From: Citrus sinensis
Taxonomy: Eukaryota > Streptophyta > Magnoliopsida > Sapindales > Rutaceae
Length of the DNA stretch: 64,000 nt
Direction of reading: 5' to 3'
Assembly: GCF_022201045.2 (NCBI RefSeq)
Contig: NC_068557.1
Span: 23,537,501-23,601,500 of the forward strand
Shown: positions 24,990 to 37,394 of the stretch, piece by piece
Layout of the letters: each line of letters starts with the position of its first letter
How positions within the stretch are numbered: position 1 is the stretch's first letter
Notes under the pieces: generated by a model
Seen by the model: only the letters and a program-made list of their open reading frames with translations
Databases searched by the model: none
What the model was told of the DNA's origin: nothing
Made by a program: the position numbers and the translations under genes

Positions 24990-27936
24990 TTGAAGGCAAG
25001 GCCTTGTCCATGCCAATTCCACGTCTAACATCAGAATCCGGTTTTACTGGGTTCCAAGATTCAGCTAGAGATGAGAGCGCAATTACAGCATGTCCCATAT
25101 CAGGCCTGGCCTCTGCTAGGGCTCATTCGCGCAGCAGTGATCCCCTAGCTCAGCCACAGTGCTTACATTGGCAAGGTTTTCTTCGTCGAGCTGAATTGTT
25201 TTGTCTATGGCCATTTGGAATGTGTCATGGTTTTTATGCATTTTCTGGAACCAGGTGGCAAGGTGAATGATATACTCAGGATCAGAATGGGTGGCATCAA
25301 CAACTTTTCTACCTGTGATTAAGTCCATTAAGATCATTCCAAAGCTATACACATCAACCTTTGCAGTTATTCGTCCAGTCACTGCCAAAACACGTGTAAT
25401 TAAACCTTGAGGTTTAGGACAGAACTGAAACAATACAAATGTAACAATTTCATAATTTTCAAGGCAGTAGCATGCCTAGCAAGCAGCATAAAATGAGAAG
25501 ATTCATACTCGACTCGTATGTAATGTACTGATCTGATTCTGTAAATATATATGCATGTATGAAAAGTAGCGTTCAAGTATGTTTTGTATTTTCAGGTCAA
25601 AAAGGTTGAAGCCTAAAGAGAAGATAGGTTTTTAAGAACAATGTGCGAAACCAAAAAAGAATTTATTTATCTCATTTGGTGATTGCTTGTATTTTGAAGC
25701 TTAATTGGCAGTAGCTACTGGCTGAGGCTTGCTGCAAGTAAAGATCTCTAGCTGTGGTTAGCATTAATGAAATTGAGTAAAAACTAAACATTTGCTTCTG
25801 CATTCAACTAAAAGAACAGGAATCTTAATATCAGTTACCTATATATTCTGGAGCAAGATACCCAAAAGTTCCAGCTACTTTAGTTAGAATAGAGTGTTTT
25901 CCAGTTCTGGAACAAGACGAACCAATCCGAAATCTGCAACTTTAGCTCTCATATCATTTCATAGAAGAATGTTGGAGGGTTTAAGATCTCTGAATAAAAC
26001 TTTGATGTGCCAATCCATAGAAATACTCAACACCCCTAGCAACATCCAGGGCAATATTCAACCTTGTATTCCACTCAAGTGGTTCCAATCCCTCCTCTTC
26101 CCAGTTGAACAGATGCGTACCAAGGGTCCCCTGGGGCATCAGTTCATAAACAAGAAGCCTCTCATTTCCATACAATCAATGACCAAGAAATGCCACCACA
26201 TGGCAGTGTCGAACCTTTGTGAGAACAGTAATTTCTGACTCAAATTGAGCTATCCCCTGCTCTGTTACAGATCCTAATTCCATCCTCTTTACCCCAACCT
26301 CAGTTCCATCCTTCAATTCCCCTTTGTACACAGTTCCAACACCAACTCTTCCCAATCTATTTTCCTCACTGAAATTATTAGTTGCATTTCTCAAAACTTG
26401 AATTGGTATAGCCATATCTCCAAAGTCAACAGAGTGAACGACACTAATCCCACATATTCTAGGTCTAAGAACTTGAATCGGTACTGTTTCGGAAGATTTT
26501 TTGTTTCTGATATAAAAAAAGACACCCAATCCAACAACAAATAAACCACAGAAATCACCTATTACTGAACCCAAAATTATTCCAAGAATTTGAATCTTAC
26601 TCCCACTGCCGGGTGGTGACCCAGGTGAATTACTTTCTTTTTCGATATCAGGGTTCCCATCAGTAATGACAACCACATTTTCTCCAAATTATGGCATTCT
26701 ACCATGAAGATGATAGTTCGAGACATCTAATATCTGAAGACTCGACGGGGTTGTAAGCTCGTTTGGTATGGTACCAGTAAGTGAATGATTAGAAACTATC
26801 AAATATTTCAAAGATGTAAGCATAGAGAAATTTGAAGAAATATTACCCGAAAGTCCCAAATTTTGGAAACTAATACCCGTAATGTTTCCTCCAATATCAC
26901 ATGAAATTCCCTTCCAATATTGGTAGGTGGGACAGGGATCATTTCCTTTCCTGCTCTCTGCAAGCACCTCGGGGTAACCCATGGACTCCACAATTGACAA
27001 CAAAATATTAACCCGACTATCACAAGCAAGACCAGGATCATCTAAGCAAAAACTATTAGACCCAGTTCTCATATCCACCGTAAGTTTTGAATTATTAAAC
27101 CTTGGAGTCGGACCCTGAAGCAAATTATTAGTCAAATTGAGGGTGGTAAGCTTAGGATGATTATTAAATGAAGACACAGGGAAAATACCTGTCAACTTAT
27201 TATGTCCCAAGCTCAAATCTTCCAGAGTTGAAAGATTAAAAATATCTGCAAAGGGCCTGTAAAAAGATTGTCATGAAGCCATTGAGCTTGATGTTACTCC
27301 TTTGGCCATTCAACAAAAGGGTCTGAACTGAAGACATGCCAAAGCTGGATGGAATTGTTCCTTGGAGATTGTTGTTGCCCAAATCCAAATAGCTTAACTG
27401 AGGAAACGTATCGGTCCCGATAAAATCGGGAATGGTCCCTGAAATATTGGCCTCGTATGCGGGAAAAAACTCCAAGCTCCTGACATTTGTCAAACTTTCA
27501 GGTATTTCCCATGAAGAAATTGGATTGGATTATTACTTAGGCTAAAATATCTTAAGGACGCTAGTCCTGTAAAAAAATCAGGAGACATGTATGAGAAACT
27601 GTTGTTATCAAACATCACAACTTGAAGATAACGCAACCCGACAAGACTTGGAGTCGGTCCTCTGAGTTGGCTGTTTTCTAGGTACATTACTGCCAATGAA
27701 AAGAGCTTTTTAAGGATCGGAGGGACTGTTCCTTTCAGATTTTGGTCTTGGAGTTCGATATTGGTCACCTGGCCGTCATCCGAGCAAATAACGTGACTCC
27801 ATTGACAGGGGTCCGGGTCAGACCATTTTAAGCGTTTGATCTTGCATTACTGCGGCATCTGGCCTGGACTGGTTTGAACTGACACTGAAATAGACAATAC
27901 AAAGACGAGGGAAACACACAAATAGGTTGCCCTCAT
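24990..27936 (-). pseudogene. TMK-family receptor kinase pseudogene (inverted copy)
   Basis: Read on the minus strand from ATG at 27936. It has a signal-peptide-like start (MRATYLCVSLVFVL), then an early frameshift and deletion that removes part of the N-terminal cap. LRR blocks run to about 26689, the second cap with CLDDPGLACDSRVNILLS is present, then the membrane helix and the kinase. Lesions include a frameshift near 27500, a stop at the MP/FGENV junction near 26689, and weak P-loop (GRVGVGTVYKG). The catalytic loop is broken: a 2-nt deletion turns the HRDLK coding stretch into QRS and then a stop near 25980. The conserved intron survives at about 25383-25839. Exon 2 reaches SLAESWNPVKPDSD and a short tail. 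It cannot encode a working kinase. It lies tail-to-tail with the intact TMK1-like gene. Confidence 0.88.
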
Positions 27937-28764
27937 TATTGGACGTGACATTCAGCTCAAGTCAAATCATCTCGATCTCCAAATTCAATCAAGATTCAAA
28001 GTGACTAAATTTGCCATCAAAGGCAACAGCTTTGTTTCCAAGTCAGCAACGGGGAGAGCAAATTACCAAGCAATATAATTGTAAAGCCGGATGAATGCTG
28101 GGCTGTCCAATCAACCGAGAACCTTGGTTAACAAGTCTCATGTCAGCTGATCTCCGTGCTTTTTGGTTAATGATATTCAGACTTTAATGGAAAAACAATC
28201 TTTAGCTGATCTATAAACCAGCGGAGCTAAAAGATTCCATTAAAGAATCAAAAGACGAACAAGACTTATAGTGTCCAGCCATTATGCTTAATTCTGAACC
28301 CAAGAGCACTTCGAAGCAAGCTTTATTTCATTACGGGGATTGCATAATTGTTCATTCTAGCTCTTATTACATGGAACAAATCTTTCAAATACATTCTCTT
28401 TAATTCTCACTCAATAAAGAGAGATTCTCTTGTACTGTAACTGAGAACTTGTTTGAGATTGCTTTTGAAAAGTTTAAAATGATTTTGAGAAGTTATAAAA
28501 GTTAATTTTGGTGTTTTGTAATTTTTTTGAAAATTATTTTTGAAGTAGTTTTTTAAAATCTGATTATGAAAATTAATTTTATTTTTAATATAATTTCACA
28601 AATGTCCTCACCACTATTATTATGATTTACAAATGAAATCAGAAAAAGATTAAATGAGTAGAGAATCACGATTCTAAAGGCAGTAGAACAATTTATGGTT
28701 GATCCTCAAGTTTGAAGAAAATATTTGACTGAACGGTTTGTTTATGAGTTGACACAAGATAATT
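27937..28764. other. Spacer with a dispersed repeat
   Basis: No gene. The stretch at about 28445-28620 (TTGAGATTGCTTTTGA..., AAAAGTTAATTTT..., GAAAATTAATTTTATTTTTA...CCTCAC) is similar to 52797-53000, so it is a copy of a noncoding repeat family. Confidence 0.45.
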
Positions 28765-28993
28765 TGTGCTACACTTGGCCTTACAATTAGGGTAGCATTG
28801 TACTTTCCTATCCGTGTTGGAAATAAACAGCCGTCTTGGATTCGATTCCAACCACTAAATAACTTTGGTGCGGTTAGAGGGCCTTGGATTTGGAGATTCG
28901 TGAGCTAGAGATTACTAAATCATGTCAAGGGATAGCACATATTCTTCGGGATGTTCTTTCCAGATACTTTTTTCAGATTGCATCTTCTAATCT
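28765..28993 (+). repeat. Duplicated TMK 5' flank, copy 1
   Basis: Similar to 31935-32197. Shared blocks include GTAGCATTGTA, CC(A/G)TGTTG(G)AAA(C/T)AAACA, GGCCTTGGATT(T/C)G, and AGATTGCAT(C/T)TT just before the ATG. It marks the common 5' end of two TMK pseudogenes. Confidence 0.6.
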
Positions 28994-30149
28994 ATGAAAA
29001 TTTTCCCTCTTCTGAATTTTCCGGGAAAATGAAGAAACTGAGTTGACACATGAGCGAGACATCTTTTCAACTGGAAGAGTGAAGGACTGAAACCGCTTGA
29101 TTGGTCGAGAAGATTGATTATTGCCTTGGATGTTGCAAGAGGCGTCGAGTATTTGCATGGTTTAGCTTTAGCACATGAAAGTTTTGTTCATAGAGATCTT
29201 AAACTATCCATTATTATACTTGAAGATGATATGCGAGCTAAGGTTGCAGATTTAGGGTTGGTTCGCCTTGCTTCATAGAATGGGAAACATTCAACTGAGA
29301 CAAGAATAGCAGGAACTTTTTGATACCTTGCTCCGAAGTATGTAGATAAATTTAATTTATGTTTTACATTTGTTTGCTTTCCTCCTAGTTGAAATAAGTT
29401 GAAAATGCAAACTATAACAACACAAATGCAGAGAGAAACGTTTTATAATACCAGCGTACACATTTATATCTTATATACACTGCATTTGCTATTTTCGCTG
29501 TTAGATTTTGCATGATTAAGGGCTTGGATTGGAGTTAATAAAATCCACTGTTGATAAAGTTGTCTCTTCGCTAAATAAACCACAACCCTTCATCTTGAAT
29601 TCCAGAGCATTTCATGTGTCTCTTCTAGAAGACGATTTCTGAGCTGATCCAAAACCTTTACTTGTAGCCTTCCCACCATAACATCTTCATTCAGGCATTT
29701 TATCAAACCGTCACGCACATTCATCAAACACCTTGAATTTTAACCTTTTTTTTGGTCTTATAGGCCTAACCTTCCTTATTTTAACAGATATATTGTTGAA
29801 ATTTATTTTACATGTACTTTGGTAGCGACGGGAGGGTGACAGCAAAGGTTGATGTGTTTAGCTTTGGAGTAATACAAATGGAGTTAATAACTGGTAGAAA
29901 AGTGGTTGATGAAAGTGATAACTCTGATCCTTAGAATATTGTGTACCTTGTCACATGGTTCCGAACAATGCATTTAAACCGAGACAAATTCAGCATGGCC
30001 GTAGACGAAACAATCGATCTCGACAGTGGAACTCTAGTAAGTGTAAGGAACGTGGCTGAGTAGCTGATCATTGCGGCGCGAGTGAGCCCCACGAGAGACC
30101 TGACATGGGTCGTGTTGTGAACATGCTGTCATCTCTAGCGGAGCTGTGA
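28994..30149 (+). pseudogene. TMK pseudogene: 5' end fused to kinase by internal deletion
   Basis: The relic start (ATG at 28994, ATGAAAATTTTCCCTCTTCTG) aligns with the start of the copy at 32198. After about 50 bases it jumps to the kinase at AGACATCTTTTCAACTGGAAG. The whole ectodomain, membrane helix and N-lobe are missing. The remaining kinase shows VHRDLKLS and [11 protein letters not shown] followed by a stop. The donor site is mutated (GGTAAAT in its sister, AGATAAA here), and the intron is enlarged to about 480 bp. Exon 2 (about 29826-30149) carries an in-frame stop at DP*NIVYLV. It ends SLAEL followed by TGA where the intact gene has Trp. Confidence 0.85.
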
Positions 30150-31934
30150 AAATCATTCCTCCTGCAGATTTTTTTTATGATCTCCCAAGTCATATTTTGA
30201 CATGCCGAAACCGAAAGAGTTAAAAAGAAAAGAAAAGAAAAGAAAAAGAAGTCTTAGATGGGACTGTTTATTTATAAAATGTCGTGCGTTATGGCAGTCT
30301 ACAGAATGTTACAATCCAGAGCTTGTGAAATGGTTCGGCAATACGCAAGTGTTGTGAATGGTTTTGTCGATAATGAGAGTTGTAGATTAGGCTCGATTTA
30401 AATGGAAAACTTATCAACCCATGCCTTATGTTTTTCGGTTAGTATCATGGTTGCTACAGAAAATATAATTGATAAATGTTGTAAATCGCGGTGGATTCCA
30501 CCAAATAATGCTCTCCCATTATCTTCTTTTTCACTCTCCCCATTATCTTTTTTGTAATTAACAATCTTAAATGCTTCACCCATAATGACTATATATATTA
30601 CCCTTTTTTTGTTAATGAAAACACACAATTTTCATTTTTCTTTGAAAGTATTTTTCTCTTTTTTCTTCAATTTTCGTCTTTCTGTGATTTAAATATCATT
30701 TGTTCATATATCATTTTTAAATAATTACTTATATCTGATTCCTTTAAATTATAACATCCATTCACTCCGATTCATAACAATAAACAATTTATCATCACTT
30801 TGAGGCTTGAAGAATTGTAGAGTTTAAAAATGATAATAATGTAAGGTCGATTTTGTTTGATGAAAAATACGAACTAATATTTTGTGTACATCTAATAAAG
30901 TATAAAACCAGACGGTGAATGGAAATTTGTACCCTTTCTTCTCTAAATCGATGCTTGAATAAATTAAACGATGTGGTGCTATCTTAATTAAAAGCTTCAT
31001 TGGCCCTTTTCTTAGTGGTATTGCGGCTCTTTTAGGCGTGCAATCTTTTTTTATTAATAGAAGGGTCATGTCATAGTTAATGATATCGATGTAAGCATAC
31101 AAGAATTTTACTTTTGGTCACCCTTGGCACATTCATCATAAGTGTTAGTTCAATTGCATGCACTTCCTTAAGACTACGAGGGACTTTAGCTCCCACATTT
31201 ATATAGACAAGGTAGCTTCGTGGCTGATTGATAACATTGGCGTTCGCTAACAGTTTCTATCACTGGTTTGATGATCCGCTACAGCCATTTTGCAACTCCT
31301 TTCAAAGGGTTCTATAAACCTGCACCCTTTACCGTGTTTGGGCTTGGATTTCAAAGGATGGATAATGGGCTTGACTTTGACTGATTTAGGTCAATGAAAA
31401 TTCCCACATAAATGCTTCAAAAATTGTCCATATATGTACTTCCACAGTCTCACTATTCAAACGTCTGTACATAACCCTGACCCGCTTAGAACTATCGCCA
31501 TGCAGTGAATCAATGGCATTCTTGCTAAACGACATACAGTAAAGGACATTGATTATTGTTTTTGTTATTTTGTTCTCCTCTTTTTCTTTCTCAAGTTTTT
31601 GCACCGCTCTAGCCGTCTCCTCAAGTGGTAAGGACAACAAACACAACTGAACCGTTAGATCAGTCTTTAAGAAGATTAATTAAATTATTTTGTGATAATC
31701 TTTATTTAATATGATAGTCCCAAAAAAGAAAAATGCTACTACTTAAAAAATATTTTACTTCGTGTACATTTTTATTCATATGCGATTACATAAATTGTTG
31801 TTTTGAAATACTTTTTTCATTAATTAACCACATATCTTATGTTACCATTCGAAAAACAACCTCGATCCACTAAACAAGTGAACAACAGTAACATTGAGCC
31901 TGAAGGTTGGTAAATTATTCACTTAGACTAATTG
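30150..31934. other. Spacer between TMK pseudogenes
   Basis: No supported gene. A short AAAAG-rich run lies at about 30219-30250. The small frames on both strands show no domain. Confidence 0.45.
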
Positions 31935-32197
31935 TTCCCTCTTGCCCTTACAATCTATGTTGTAGGCCTGTAGCATTGTAGTTTCCCCTCCATGTTGAAA
32001 CAAACAATTGTCTTTTATTTGAATCCTAAACTTCATGTATATAACTTTGTTGTTGCTAAATCCCCAACTTTGAGAAACTTGTAGCCTTGGATTCGTAGAT
32101 TTCATGAGCCCAGGTTACTGAATTTTGTTCAAAGAATAGTACATATGCTTCAGGGTCTTTATTCTAAGTGCTGTTTGTAGATTGCATTTTATAATCC
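31935..32197 (+). repeat. Duplicated TMK 5' flank, copy 2
   Basis: Partner of 28765-28993, directly upstream of the TMK pseudogene ATG at 32198. Confidence 0.6.
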
Positions 32198-32752
32198 ATG
32201 GAAATGTTCCCACTTCTGAAATTTCTTAAAAAAACGAAGGAACTGTACCTAGGTATTTTTCTCCTTTTCTTTCTTCTATCTCCTTGTACTCTCTCAGTCT
32301 TCTCCCTCTCCAGCTCAGATGTCGCAGTCATGCAATCTCTGAAAGTCAGCCTAGGAAACCCGAAAAGCTTAAATTGGACCGATCCAGACCCGTGTGGATG
32401 GAGTCACATTTTGTGCTCGAATGACCGGGTAACCCAAATCCATATCTACAACCAAAACCTGACAGGAAGCCTCCCTCCTGAGTCCTGACCTCAAAAACCT
32501 CTCCTTATTGGCAGAACTGCATGTGACAGGAAACTTTCTATCAGGGCCGATTCCAAGTCTTGCCAGGCTGAGTTCTCTTCAGTATGTTTACTTGAGTAAT
32601 AATCAGTTCACATCCATACCCACCGATTTCTTTTCCGGATTAACTTCTTTGAAATCCATAACTCTTGGTTTTAATCCATTCCGTTCCTGGCAAATACCTG
32701 AAAGTTTGAAGGATGCCACGGAATTGCAGCCATTTTCTGCAAATCTGGCTAA

Positions 32753-32757
32753 TATTT
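32753..32757. repeat. Candidate 5-bp target-site duplication, left
   Basis: TATTT directly before the LTR start TG. The right counterpart is AATTT at 38876-38880 (4 of 5). Caution: AATTT also follows the 5' LTR inside the element, so the match could be fortuitous. Confidence 0.45.
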
Positions 32758-33948
32758 TGTTAGAGTACAATTTATGCATTAGTTTTGCATTGTTTACTTC
32801 TTTTAATATCGATGTTTTGCACTTAATAATAGTGATTTACTTGTGTTTTATTTTTGTAGGTGCAATTCTATTGATTGGTGCTAAAATTGAGCTACAAGAT
32901 GATGTTTAAGGATGATTGTTCTCTTAGAGAAATTATGAGCGTCAGAAGAACTTTGTTGATAAGGCGTGGACGCGTGCTGTCAACTACAGACCTGTAGTTT
33001 TTAGTTTAACGTGTTTTGTATTTTTTGTTATTTTTGTAATTACAAATTTAATATTTCAAATATTAGTATTTTATATTAAATAGAACTCTAGAGGAGAAGA
33101 GAGAGAGAGTATTTAAGGGAGAAATCTATTATGAAAAAGAAGACTTTGGGAGAAAAGAGAGAAACCTTAAATCTAAATTTTTCTCTTCTCTCTATGAAGA
33201 ACTAAACCTATTATTCTGGTTGAAGGTTAATGAAGCTTTGATTCATCACTACTGTGATATCTTTCTTATGCTTTAATTGTTTTATTACTTTTTGGGTATT
33301 TGTTTATTCTCTGAATTATTATCATGATTATTTTTGTTAATTAGATAATTGACCACTATTTAATTATCAACTTAATCTATTGTCAATTAAAGGATTCATC
33401 GTATGAACATTTTAATGTTTGTGACAAATAACATAGCAGAGAGTTGTGCTGTGAGAATAAACATTATAATTTAAATGAACCATCGTATGTGTTTGTTGAT
33501 TAGGTTTGGGTCTCTCTGATTTTTCAGGCTGTTAATTGATTAAATCTTATGATCGTATCTAGGGTTGTCTATTGATTACGGAAATAACCAACGGTCGTAC
33601 CTTGGTTATCGACTAGTTAAAGAGAGATTGGCTATTAGAGGGTCTCAGTAGCTATGACCGGTCTATTCATAAATAGTAATAATATTTATTTGAATCAATG
33701 ATCAGTAGTCGAATTAAGCTGAGTTAATTCCTTCAACCAGAGCTTTCTCCAATTTGAATTACAACTTTAATTTGCATTCTTGTTATTTTAATTTGATTTT
33801 TATTATTGTCAATAATTCCCTCATTTTGCATTTTACATTTTAAAAGGATTTAAATAATTACCGATCTCTGTGGACACGACCCTGCTCAATTACTATACAC
33901 AATTTATTTAGAGTAGGTATTTATTTTTGCTGACTTCGACAACCATCA
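32758..33948 (+). repeat. 5' LTR
   Basis: 1191 bp, TG...CA ends. A TATTTAAG motif near 33109 follows a purine-rich GAGGAGAAGAGAGAGAG run. Its last ~386 bp are repeated at 38490-38875. Confidence 0.8.
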
Positions 33949-33953
33949 AATTT

Positions 33954-33971
33954 TGGCGATGTTGCCGGGGA
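33954..33971 (+). other. Primer-binding site, tRNA-Asp type
   Basis: TGGCGATGTTGCCGGGGA, 5 nt after the LTR. It differs at two positions from the tRNA-Asp 3'-end complement usual in Athila/Tat elements. Confidence 0.8.
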
Positions 33972-34013
33972 TTGGTGTCATTTATTTAATCCTTTTTACG
34001 TTTTACTTGGCGT

Positions 34014-35400
34014 ATGGTTCGTTTTTCTCGTACAGGTACACTTTCGTTTGATCCTGAAATTGAGAAGACAGCTCGCCAACTGAGACAGCACACGAAGCGA
34101 GCTAAGCAACGATCATCGTCGCCTTTGCTTTCTGAAACAGATATGGTGCCTGATTTAGTTGAATCATCTAGCGATTCAGAAGAACAAGTGATGGATAGAG
34201 CTGCACCTGTAGAAAGAACTCTTAGAAAGTTAGCTAAGCTAGACTTGAATTAGCAACCACTCTGCATTCAATATGTAGACTTGGAGGTAAATTTTGAATT
34301 AAAATCTGGTCTTATTCATTTGTTACCCAAGTTTCATGGTTTTGCAGGTGAAGATCCTCATAAACATTTCAAGGAGTTTCATGTTGTATGTTTAAGTATG
34401 AGACCACAAGGCGTGACTGAAGAGGAGATTAAGCTGCGTGCTTTTCCTTTCTCTTTAGATGGACTAGCTAAAGACTGGTTGTATTACTTGCCTCATGGAT
34501 CGAATACAACGTGGAATGATTTGAAAAAGCAGTTCATTGAGAAGTATTTTCCTGCTTCAAGAGCTGCCAACATCAGAAAAGACATTTGTGGGATCAGACG
34601 ACTTTCTGGAGAGACTTTGTATGAGTATTGGGAGCGATTCAAACAATTGTGTGCCAGCTGTCCTCAGCATCAAATTTTTGATCAACTTCTTATTCAATAT
34701 TTTACGAATGACTGTCATTGATGGATAGGAGTATGATAGATGCTGCTAGTGGAGGCGTGTTGGTGAACAAGACCCTTACTCAAGCAAGGGAGTTGATCTC
34801 AAATATGGCTGCCAATGCACAATAATTTGGCTGCAGGCAAGATCCCACTTCAAGGAAGGCGAATGAGGTAAATATTTCTTCTGTTGAACAACGTTTAAAT
34901 AAACTTACTTCTCTTGTAGAAAAGTTTGTTGTAGGTAATGTGCAACAGGTGAAAACTTGTGGCATTTGTTATAATATGAGTCATTCAACTGATATGTGTC
35001 CTACACTTCAAGAAGAACCTGTTGAACAAGCCAATACAGTTGGAGGATTTCCAGGCATGCCTCAGAGGATGTATGATCATTATGCACAAACATACAATCC
35101 GGGGTGGAAGGATCATCCCAACTTCAGCTATGGAGTTATGCCGTTAGGATTCCCACAACAATATCCACTAAGACAACTAGCACCTTCACAGTCAAACTCC
35201 AAGTCAGGTATATCTCTTGAAGAAATTGTTAAATCACTTGCGACTAACACTCAACAATTTCAGCAGGCAATTACAGCAAGCATTAAGAATTTAGAGAACT
35301 AAATGAGTCAATTGGCGACTACAGTGAGCCGTCTAGAGTCTCAAATATTAAGGAGATTGCCTTCACAATCTGAGGTGAATTCATAGCAAAACGTTAGTGT
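34014..35400 (+). pseudogene. Retrotransposon gag relic with zinc knuckle
   Basis: Begins MVRFSRTGTLSFDPEIEK. An in-frame TAG at 34251 splits it. The retrotransposon gag core follows (LLPKFHGFAGEDPHKHFKEF, AKDWLYYLPHGSNTTWNDL, LSGETLYEYWERFKQLC) to about 34700. A frameshift there moves the coding to the frame that reads MDRSMIDAASGGVLVNKT from 34721. A stop falls after MAANAQ near 34822. The zinc-knuckle-like segment CGICYNMSHSTDMC lies at about 34958, and stops follow at 35300 and about 35385. In an active element Gag builds the particle that packages the RNA. This copy cannot make it whole. Confidence 0.85.
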
Positions 35401-36559
35401 TGTCATCCTTAGAAGTGGGAAGGAGTTGCAAGAGCCTAGTAAGAAAGTGACAAAGCATGTAGAAGATGAGCTTGAGAAGAATGAATTGATACCTAAATCT
35501 CAAGATGCGCAACCCACCAGAGCAAAACCCCTACCTATTGTGATACCTCCTCATTTTCCAAGCCGGTTTGCAAAATCCAATAAGGATGAACAAGAGAAAG
35601 ACATCCTTGAGACATTTCGCAAGGTTGAGGTAAATATTTCTTTATTAAATGCTATAAAACAAATACCTCGATATGCTAAAGTCCTTAAGGAACTGTGCAC
35701 CTCCAAGAGAAAATTAAGAGGAGATGAAAAAGTTCACATTGAGGAGAATGTTTCAGCAGTTCTCCAAAAGAAACTACCTCCTAAGTGCAAGTCCAGGTAT
35801 GTTTACCATCCATTGTAAAATTGGTAGTGTTAGAGTTGAAAAGGCTAAGTTAGATCTAGGAGCTTCTATTAATGTCATGCCTCGTTCCATTTATTCATCT
35901 TTGAATGTTGGTCCATTAAAAGAAACTGGCCTGATAATTCAACTAGCTGATAGGTCTAACGCATATCCTGATGGGGTATTAGAAGATGTCTTAGTACAAG
36001 TTAATGAGTTGGTTTTTCCTGCTGATTTTTATGTACTTGATATGGAGATGATAACTCCTCTAATTCTGTACCAATTTTGCTAGGAAGACATTTTCTTAAG
36101 ACTGTTATGACTAAAATGGATGTACATAAAGGGACTCTCACTATGGAGTTTGATGGAGAGGCTATAGAATTCAATATAAATGATGCCATGAAATATCCTA
36201 ATGAGGATCATTCGGTATTTTCTGTGAATGTTATTAACCCTATAGTGCAGGAAGTTTTTTATAAGAAAAAGACAAAGACATTTCATGACAGAATGATTTT
36301 GAGAAATAAGTTCTCTGTTAGTCAAAAAGTTCTTCTTTTTCATTCTAAGCTTAAACTTTTTTTGAGTAAATTACGTTCTTTCTAGGTTGGACCTTTTATT
36401 GTTACTAATGTTTTTCCTCATGATGCAGTTGAGATTCGGAGTTCGATCTCTGACAAAGTTTTTAAGGTTAATGGTCATCGCTTAAAACTTTTTTATGAAG
36501 ATTTTTCGGTGAATATTGTGGAGGATATGGCTCTCGAGAGTCCCAATTATGGAGATTGA
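35401..36559 (+). pseudogene. Protease region fused to integrase C-terminus (pol relic)
   Basis: A linker (SGKELQEPSKK ... LKELCTSKRKL) leads to the aspartic protease. Its active site is DLGASINVMP at about 35855, in a frame shifted from the linker near 35800. A second shift follows near 36065 (ILLGRHFLKT). After NPIVQEVFY the reading passes in frame at about 36262-36275 into integrase C-terminal text (FHDRMILRNKF, QKVLLFHSKLKL, VGPFIVTNVFPH, FKVNGHRLKLF) and ends at 36559, with a stop at 36383. No reverse transcriptase, RNase H or integrase core lies between. The element is therefore internally deleted and could move only in trans. Confidence 0.85.
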
Positions 36560-36720
36560 TGCATAAATGTGTCTAGCCAAAGACATAAAACAAATGCGCT
36601 TTTTAGGAGGCAACCCAAATGATTTATTTATTTTAGTTTTTGTTATATCTTCTTTTAATTTTGATTCAGATTTAAAAAAAATAATAATGTGTTTGTTATT
36701 TTGGCCAGAAGAACATTTTT

Positions 36721-36985
36721 TATAAGGCGTGCCCACGTCTTAACTAATAAGTACTTCTGAAATTTCTAGTGTCTCAAAGTGATTCATCACTAAAAAAAAA
36801 ATTAAAAAAATTTTTAATTTTATCTATTTATTTATTTGAAAAAAAAAACGAAATAAAAAAAGATTTTCTTTTCTTCTTTCTTTTATATATTTTTTTATTT
36901 ATTTAAAAAAAACAAAAAAAAACCATTGTTCACAAAATCCCTAATTCTTTCCCGTAGCAACCAGCCGCTCCAGCCAGCACCGCGC
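36721..36985 (+). repeat. Left arm of retrotransposon internal inverted repeat
   Basis: About 265 bp, matching the reverse complement of 38198-38471. Examples of paired text are GTTCACAAAATCCCTAATTC with GAATTAGGGATTTTGTGAAC, and GCAACCAGCCGCTCCAGCC with GGCTGGAGCGGCTGGTTGC. Confidence 0.85.
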
Positions 36986-37394
36986 AACACAGCCACGCAG
37001 CAGCAGCAACCGTGTGCGATCAGCAACAACTGTGCGTGCAACACAGCCCGCGCAGCAACAGCAGCAGCCGTGCACGCAACCAGCTCCATCCCGCGTGCGC
37101 GCATATCCAGCCTTCACCGAGCAGCCACGCAGCACCAGCATCCCGCGAGTAGCAACCCGCGCGCGTAGATCCAGCCTTCGCCCAGCAGTGCGCAGAACCA
37201 GTGTCAGCCCAGCTCTCGTGCGCAACACAGCCCACGCAGCGCGCAGAATCAGCCCCAGCCCGCGCGCACAACACAATCAGCTCCATCCCGCGTCCATCAA
37301 GCAAGCTCCAGCCGAACAACAATCATCCGCAACCAGCCTACGCCCTGTATTCCAGCTGCGTGAATCGAAATCCGTGAGTGCAATTATTGTAACA

